NCBI GenBank assembly: GCA_942159475.1
Contig: OW804096.1
Span: 41,353,744-41,417,743 of the forward strand
From: Sthenelais limicola
Lineage: Eukaryota > Annelida > Polychaeta > Phyllodocida > Sigalionidae
Length of the DNA stretch: 64,000 nucleotides
Direction of reading: 5' to 3'
Shown here: piece after piece, positions 58,201-64,000 of the stretch
Position numbering within the stretch: the first letter of the stretch is position 1
How the letters are laid out: each line of letters starts with the position of its first letter
The notes under the pieces: model-generated
Databases searched by the model: none
What the model was told of the DNA's origin: nothing
Seen by the model: the letters and a program-made list of their open reading frames with translations, nothing else
Position numbers and translations under genes: made by a program

Positions 58201-61200
58201 GAAATTATGAATTCCTGTGTTTCTTGATGAAAAAATGAGATATATTAATAAAACTACATTTTTCAGGAGTTGCGGAATCGTGGATCTGACGTGACACGAA
58301 ATTCTGTGCAGAAGAGTGTATGTGTACTGAGTCGACTGGTAAGTAATAGCTAATGTTAATGTCCTACAATGTTTATTCAAAATATAACAAATATTCATAT
58401 CATTATTACATAATTTGATACTTACATAATTTATATAATTTAACACAGCACTTACACTAGTAATATATATTGCACTACGCATGAAGTAGGAATGTAGACA
58501 ATCATTTGTTTTACTTCAATTTACTCTGCCCGTATATTTCTGTATTTGTCTCGTTGTTTATGGGCGTTTATTGAATGTGGGGTTGCATCTTTAATAATAT
58601 GTCCAAAGAGTGTTCTTCAGTAGCTCAAGAAGTAGCCAATAATGCCATAACTAATAATATTCTGACGGTTGCCCATTTCAGCCTCTATACGGCTTGATCC
58701 AAGCCAAGCTCGAACTCATTACCCATGCATACTTCGATGAACGAGATTTCTCCCAAGTTGCCCTGCTTGAAGATACATACAAAAACCTCAATGCTAGCCT
58801 CAAGCAGAGCCTTTTGGATGGATCCCAGGTGTTTCTTGGTAAGTTGAAATATTTGTTTTACTGGTGATAAAGAGTATTAGCTATATGGGCGAGTAAAAAA
58901 AAGAAAAGGGTATTAGCTAATCGAAGCTTGATCTCGTGTTTGACTGGTATTTAAATGAATTAAAAATTAGTTCATTGATCATGGTTTCTCACATGAATTT
59001 CTATAAAGAATTACCGACACATATTCACCAATCCCTTTCTTTGGTTCAGGGCTCTCAGCTAGAGAAATTGTCCAACGCTTCCGACATCGTATCCTTGTTC
59101 TTGTAAAGTTGATGTTGTTAGAACGAAGGGTAAGCACAACATTTGTTGTATATTTTAAACTTTTACTTGTATTGATTCTTTTTTATTCACATTTCACATG
59201 TTGACGTTGATATCAATGTTCGAATTCATATGATTTGAAAACCACTGCTATGATTTATATTTTAATTGACTTAGTTTGTGATTCCTTTTTTCTTCGTTGT
59301 AGGTCTTGTTCTTTGGAACTCCCGTAAAACCAATTTGCACTGCCATGCTGTCTGTCCTCTCACTATTTCCACGTAAGTGAGATATCATGGATACCAAAAA
59401 TGTGTTTCAAGATTTTAATTAAATCTCTCAGTGTGTGGAAATGTATAGGAGATCACACTCATGTAAATGGCATTTGTTTAACACAAGTTTTGTATATATA
59501 TTCATTTTCCGTTACAGGTCTAATCGAATATGGCTTGCAGGAGAGTGCTAGTTATGCCCCTACTCGCCAACTTTCCCCTACGCTAAAAGTCACCCGAGTT
59601 AATAGTCTAAGCGAAGACACCAATGAATACCTTGAGGTTCACTACACAGACACTCCGACATCCACTAGTATAAAGCATGCGGAGAAGGAAGAAAACACTG
59701 CAACCAAAGTAAATATGCACAGTAGGAACCTGTCTTCTTCATCCTTGGAAAACCAGCCTTCGAGTTCTAAAAGAGATTCATCGAAGAAGCCAAAAGTAAG
59801 CCCTGGCCACCCCGTGAAGGTTTCAGATGTCACGCCGGTAGCCTCACCTAGTGAAAAGAAATCCCATGATTTCCCTGGCATTCACCGCCAATGTTCTCGC
59901 GAGTCTCAACACAGTTCTACTTCTGCCGACCTTGTGGATCACCCACTTAGTTCTAGCTACCGCCGGAGCAGTTCATCAGAAGAGACCTCCTCACAGCCTC
60001 GGAGCAGAAACAACAGCGGCAGTAAAAAAGAAAAGGACAAAGACAACTTCGAAAAGAAACTTGAACAAGCTGCTACAACCATAGACCGAATAACACACGT
60101 GGAGGCAGTTCAAGACACGCTGCCCGCACAGGACGGTGAAGGTATATTGAAGCCAGCCACTGTTGAACCTAAACCTCACAAAAAGGATCCCCTTGAGTTT
60201 GTTCATGAGATCACCAAGGTAAGCTCTGTTCAGAGACACATCCAGCGCCTCAGTAGTTCAGCGCGGAGCAGTTCGCTTCCCGATGAGGACCTCACGCCTG
60301 ACGAGAAGGAGCTCCTGGGAGAATCGGACGAGTGTGCTTTTAGCTGGCAAGAAGACAAACTACTTCTGGAAATTAACGAAGACACTCCGGAGTCACCCGA
60401 TGTCTTCTCTTCTAACTCCTCCTCTGCTACTGATGTAGCGCGTGCGAGATCTGAGTCAAGCTCAGATAAAATGAAAAAACAAGCATCGGAAGAAAACTCT
60501 TCCTCAGTTCAGACTTCCCCTGATGCCTCCGAGGGAGAGAGAGTCACACACGCTCATAATCTTGATCTTGAAGCCGACTTGTTTAGTGATATTGGACAGG
60601 GTCTGGATGCTGCGGGTTCATCTGAGAAAGGTTCAGCAAATAAGTCCAGCAGGTCCTTGAGGAACAAACTGTCCGCGGCGTGGGCCAGTGGACAAAATTC
60701 TGACTCTATGAATGTAGAATTGACTGAAATTAGACCTGTAACCCCCTCGAGCTTAAATGTGGATGAGTTTGGTTTTCCTGTGTCTATATTCACAAAGGTA
60801 ACTGAAGTGTTTTCTTTAGCTAATTGTGGTAATCCCGATACAAACATTGAATTCTATTATGCGAATCATTCCTCGTAGATATCTTAATTACTTACAGTTA
60901 TGATTGTTTTAGAGTATATATTTTTTAACGAATTTTTATTTCATGTCAAATCATACAGATGCACAAATCATACAGAATCTCACTAAATACACAAGTGATT
61001 TTCGTTGTGCCCTGTGTCATATTTCACTATCGTATAAATACAATTTTTTCGGCACCTGTCATTGTGATATGTAACATGAAGCCGTTAGGATTTTTTAGAT
61101 AGGTGACATCTGAGTAAATTGCATTATTTACCTTTTAATTTTAATCCAATATATGTTTACTTTTCAGGGAATGCTCTGTCATCCTTACTTGTCCCTGCAA

Positions 61201-64000
61201 TTTTATGACCTATTGCAAGACGTTAATGTCCGAGGATTTACAATTGGGGCCACGAATGTTTTGTACAAACAGAAGAGACACTTACTTGATGCTATTGTTG
61301 AGGTAAGTTACAAGGATTGTCAATGGCCAAACTAGCGTTCAGGTACACATTCACAGCTCAACATTTAATCCAGTCAGGGATGAAAGTCTTCGGTATTTCT
61401 ACTGAAATCACTATTTTTGAAAACTGACAAAAATGATCAAATTGCATATTTCTAACCCAATTCTTTTTTCAAATTTTAATATACCAAATTTCGTCGATAC
61501 TAGAATGATCAAAATCACTTAATTTGTGGGTTAAATGTACTTAGCAATATACTGGTGGATATCGCCGTCGGCCGGGGTCAGAGACCGCAAGTACTGATGC
61601 TTGTTTGGCCGTCTGTACGAGTACGGAAGCCGCCGCACTGCCCCCAGAATCCCTGTGAGGGTATTTCTGCCATGACCCCACTTTCATCCCTGTATCCTCA
61701 CATCTTAGTACATGTACATACGTATCCAGATACTACAAATCTACCAAAGTGATTGTGTGATCCCATATAAATTTATAAATGACTGGATGGACTTAACCTA
61801 GCGTTCTCTACGAAGAATGCATAATCAATTTACACATTTACCATAATATCGCAAAAGGATTTGGAATCATATAAACAAGGTACAAGTCTGCCTGAAAGTT
61901 TCAACAGTGATCTTTTTTTATTGTGATTACTAGGTGACTGATGAGGGTAAGATTGAAATTCACGATCCTGAGCTAAGAAAGCAGGTGAACCTGACTACAG
62001 CCGACCTGCGATTCGCGGACTACCTGGTGAAAGCCACAATATCGGAGGGAGAAGAAGATCTTTATCTGGACGACACAAGCTGGGAGGGCAGTGACGAGTG
62101 GCTGAGGGGCCAATTCAGGCACTACCTACTCTCCTTGCTAGCGGCGTCCCAATCTTCAGGTAATTTTTTTAAATAATATTTTTATTCCGGGTAACATCAA
62201 CAGTTACACGCTCACTTTTTTAAAATGTTTATTAGGGTGAAGAGATTTAACATTAACTTAGTTAAATAAATATCATACAAAACAGAAATTTTCATGCGTC
62301 TAGTTTTAGAGTATATTTTTAAAAATTGATGAGAATGGAGAATAATGAGTGTAGAAGGTTCCTTTCCATGACAATATTAGGCTAGTGTAGAGAGAATATG
62401 AGCGAGGCATATTTCCTAATTGTTTTCCTGATTCCATTGTCGGGCCCTATTCTCGGAAGGATTCACCACATAATTAGAATTGGCTCTTAGAATTTCAAGG
62501 TCCTTTTGAAATCAATAAACCCAATTTATTTTTAAAACAAAAAAACTTCTATTGTTTTCAGATGAGAAGTGCCAGGAGGATTTCAATCATGGTTTCTTGG
62601 CTGCCTGGAAAACTACACATAATTACAAGCTATGGTACAGCACTCGCCATCATGGCATGGTAAATGTGGCCCCGACACATCCCTACCATGGACAAGTTAC
62701 AATGGCTGACATGAAGCTAAAGCTATCTCAGTAAGTCTCTTTACTTTGTATTGTCACTTTACTTTGTATTGTCACTGGTCCAATTTGCATCTTAATTTCA
62801 CAACTACCACATTTACAGGATTCCCACGCATCATTGAAAGTAATTAAAAATGAAGTTATTTTTTAAGGCCCTTAAACGTCATTGAATTTGGTTTTGAAAA
62901 TTGTAGTGACCCCATCGGCTTTATAATTCAGTTCAAATGCACTAGAAGGCATAATTTAACCAGTGTATTTCCCAAATTTTCTTGCAGTCCCCTTACCCAC
63001 ACATGATTGTCAGAACCCTTCCCGTCAAATTTGCAATTTTCAGCCAATAAAATATCACAATCAAGGCCCTCTAGTCCTTAAAAAGTCATTATTTTCAGCA
63101 TTGAATAGTCCATAAATTTCCCTCGCCCTAGACTGAGAACCCCGATTTTACAATTGCAGTGCTATAACAGTAACTAAGAGACTTTAACAGCTGTCGGGAC
63201 ATGAATTGTTGACTCTATTGTAAATGTTTCGCGAAGTCATGTTATTTGGTTAATTCACGTTCATGATTTACCCTATATTCAGCTCGCTTTCAAACACCGA
63301 GAGAGGTAAGAAGGTCAATGCAGCCATGGCATCAACTGGCAAGGCGGTTCTTCAAACAGGGAAAGTTGTCGGTTAGTATCATACTCTTCTCCAGTCTTTG
63401 CTTCCAAAATAAACCACTTTGATTATAGGATTTGTTATAACTCATTGTGTCACATCAGTAATTTTTAATTTGTGTGCTAGCTCCTACCTGTATGAGGGCT
63501 AGCGAGAGACTGATTAATAACGCACCCTGATTGGCCAATTAACATGAGGGGATTACACACTGGTAATCCTCTCAGGTATATAACCAGGTGATGCACGCCT
63601 ATTCGGGACTTGCTATTACCATAACATCAGGTATTCACCATCTTTAAAGGCAATAAAACAACGTTCATACTCTACCGAATTCTTCAATCCTTTATGTTAC
63701 ATACATTATAACAGCTTCAGTTTCTGGTGTAATCCCTCCTCCTACGTTAACATTTGATGTAAGATTTGTTGGATTGAAAGGAATTTTAATTTTTAATGTT
63801 CAACTTTGTGTAGGTGGTGCAATTACATCTGCCCGGAGTGCTGTGTCATCGTGGTTCAGCAGTTGGAGACAGCCACCCAACAGTCAGTCCCCTGACAGTC
63901 CGACTGATCCGGAGGGCTCTGAAGACCCAAACCTCGATTATGTCCCCAGTAGCAGTAACCCTGATACATTCCAAGACGATGGAAGCGAAATCAAGACTCC
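55269..64000 (+). CDS. AVL9: AVL9 homologue (DENN-like, secretory traffic), 3' end outside window
   Basis: Thirteen exons in the window: 55269-55346, 56836-56956, 57211-57296, 58267-58338, 58682-58838, 59050-59129, 59303-59372, 59518-60797, 61168-61302, 61934-62159, 62562-62730, 63283-63371, 63814 onward (open to the edge); at least 916 residues. Conserved N-terminal half: VLHVIVIGFHHKKGCQVEYS, LPSLAIPDGAHNYLDDTIFF, GVSCYRQM, VQKSVCVLSRLPLYGLIQAK. Conserved C-terminal half: HDPELRKQVNLTTADLRFAD, HNYKLWYSTRH, HSLSNTERGKK. Between them one 1,280-bp exon codes a Ser/Glu-rich, low-complexity stretch of about 400 residues, far longer than in the human protein (648 residues in total, as I remember it). 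Yeast Avl9 acts in exocytic transport from the late Golgi, and human AVL9 is tied to cell polarity and migration. The protein end, SAVSSWFSSWRQPP onwards, is acidic and Ser-rich. Confidence 0.95.
63475..63715 (+). repeat. Possible solo LTR or similar repeat in AVL9 intron 12
   Basis: The stretch contains TATATAA (about 63577), a start-region-like block and AATAAA (about 63652), in the order and spacing of a retroelement LTR, and it reads unlike neighbouring intron. A possible TG start lies near 63473 and a CA end near 63713, but no target duplication was found. It may be another repeat type. Confidence 0.3.

Noticed and set aside
59642..60847. Minus-strand open frames inside the large AVL9 exon
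   Set aside because: They are complementary to a confident coding exon whose frame continues into conserved AVL9 sequence on both sides.
61934..61970. CTGATGAGG...GAAA resembling a hammerhead
   Set aside because: It is AVL9 coding sequence (VTDEGKIEIHDP) without a paired stem II.
1..64000. Bacterial-type features (operons, ribosome binding sites, CRISPR arrays)
   Set aside because: All confident genes are intron-split with GT-AG (or GC-AG) junctions. The word arrays look superficially like repeat-spacer arrays but are inverted at two ends of transposons with 8-bp target duplications.

Overview
This is a 64 kb piece of an animal nuclear genome. The genes are split by many short GT-AG introns, the DNA is AT-rich, and the proteins align in order with well-known bilaterian proteins. 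A fibrinogen-domain gene, a Penelope-like retroelement with a hammerhead-like motif, and many short DNA transposons suggest a marine invertebrate (for example a mollusc, brachiopod or other lophotrochozoan, or a basal deuterostome). The species cannot be fixed from the sequence. All exon boundaries below were read by eye from splice sites, reading-frame phase and remembered family motifs; a slip of one base is possible at any edge.

Layout: (1) 1-5 kb, + strand: 3' part of a secreted coiled-coil/fibrinogen-domain protein. (2) 5.9-21.7 kb, - strand: complete 28-exon DEAH-box helicase DHX34. One intron holds a short, gene-less LTR retrotransposon with identical LTRs. (3) 21.7-26.5 kb: DHX34/DIS3L intergenic region, packed with nested short DNA elements whose ends are built from repeated GC-rich words. 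(4) 26.5-36.4 kb, + strand: complete 22-exon DIS3L. One intron carries a local duplication interrupted by a Penelope-like fragment. (5) 38.2-42.2 kb, - strand: complete 9-exon FKBP8, tail to tail with DIS3L. (6) 42.2-49.6 kb: gene-poor, with a second cluster of the word-array elements at 44.1-46.8 kb. (7) 49.6-54.2 kb, - strand: complete 8-exon PGAP3. (8) 55.3-64 kb, + strand: AVL9, head to head with PGAP3 and running off the right edge.

The genes are housekeeping genes. DHX34 (nonsense-mediated decay) and DIS3L (cytoplasmic exosome nuclease) both act in mRNA decay and are divergently arranged. FKBP8 is a tail-anchored mitochondrial/ER chaperone, PGAP3 remodels GPI anchors in the Golgi, and AVL9 acts in late secretory traffic. 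There is no sign of an operon.

The most unusual signal is the word-array element family at 21.8-25.8 and 44.2-46.8 kb. At least four copies or subfamilies have the same plan (inverted GC-rich arrays around an AT-rich core with telomere-like TTAGGG), and three of them show exact or near-exact 8-bp target duplications. Each subfamily uses a different repeated word in its arrays, yet three share nearly the same core. Other notable points are a tRNA-His primer-binding site in the LTR element, a hammerhead ribozyme-like core, and two GC-AG introns with the same GCGAG donor.
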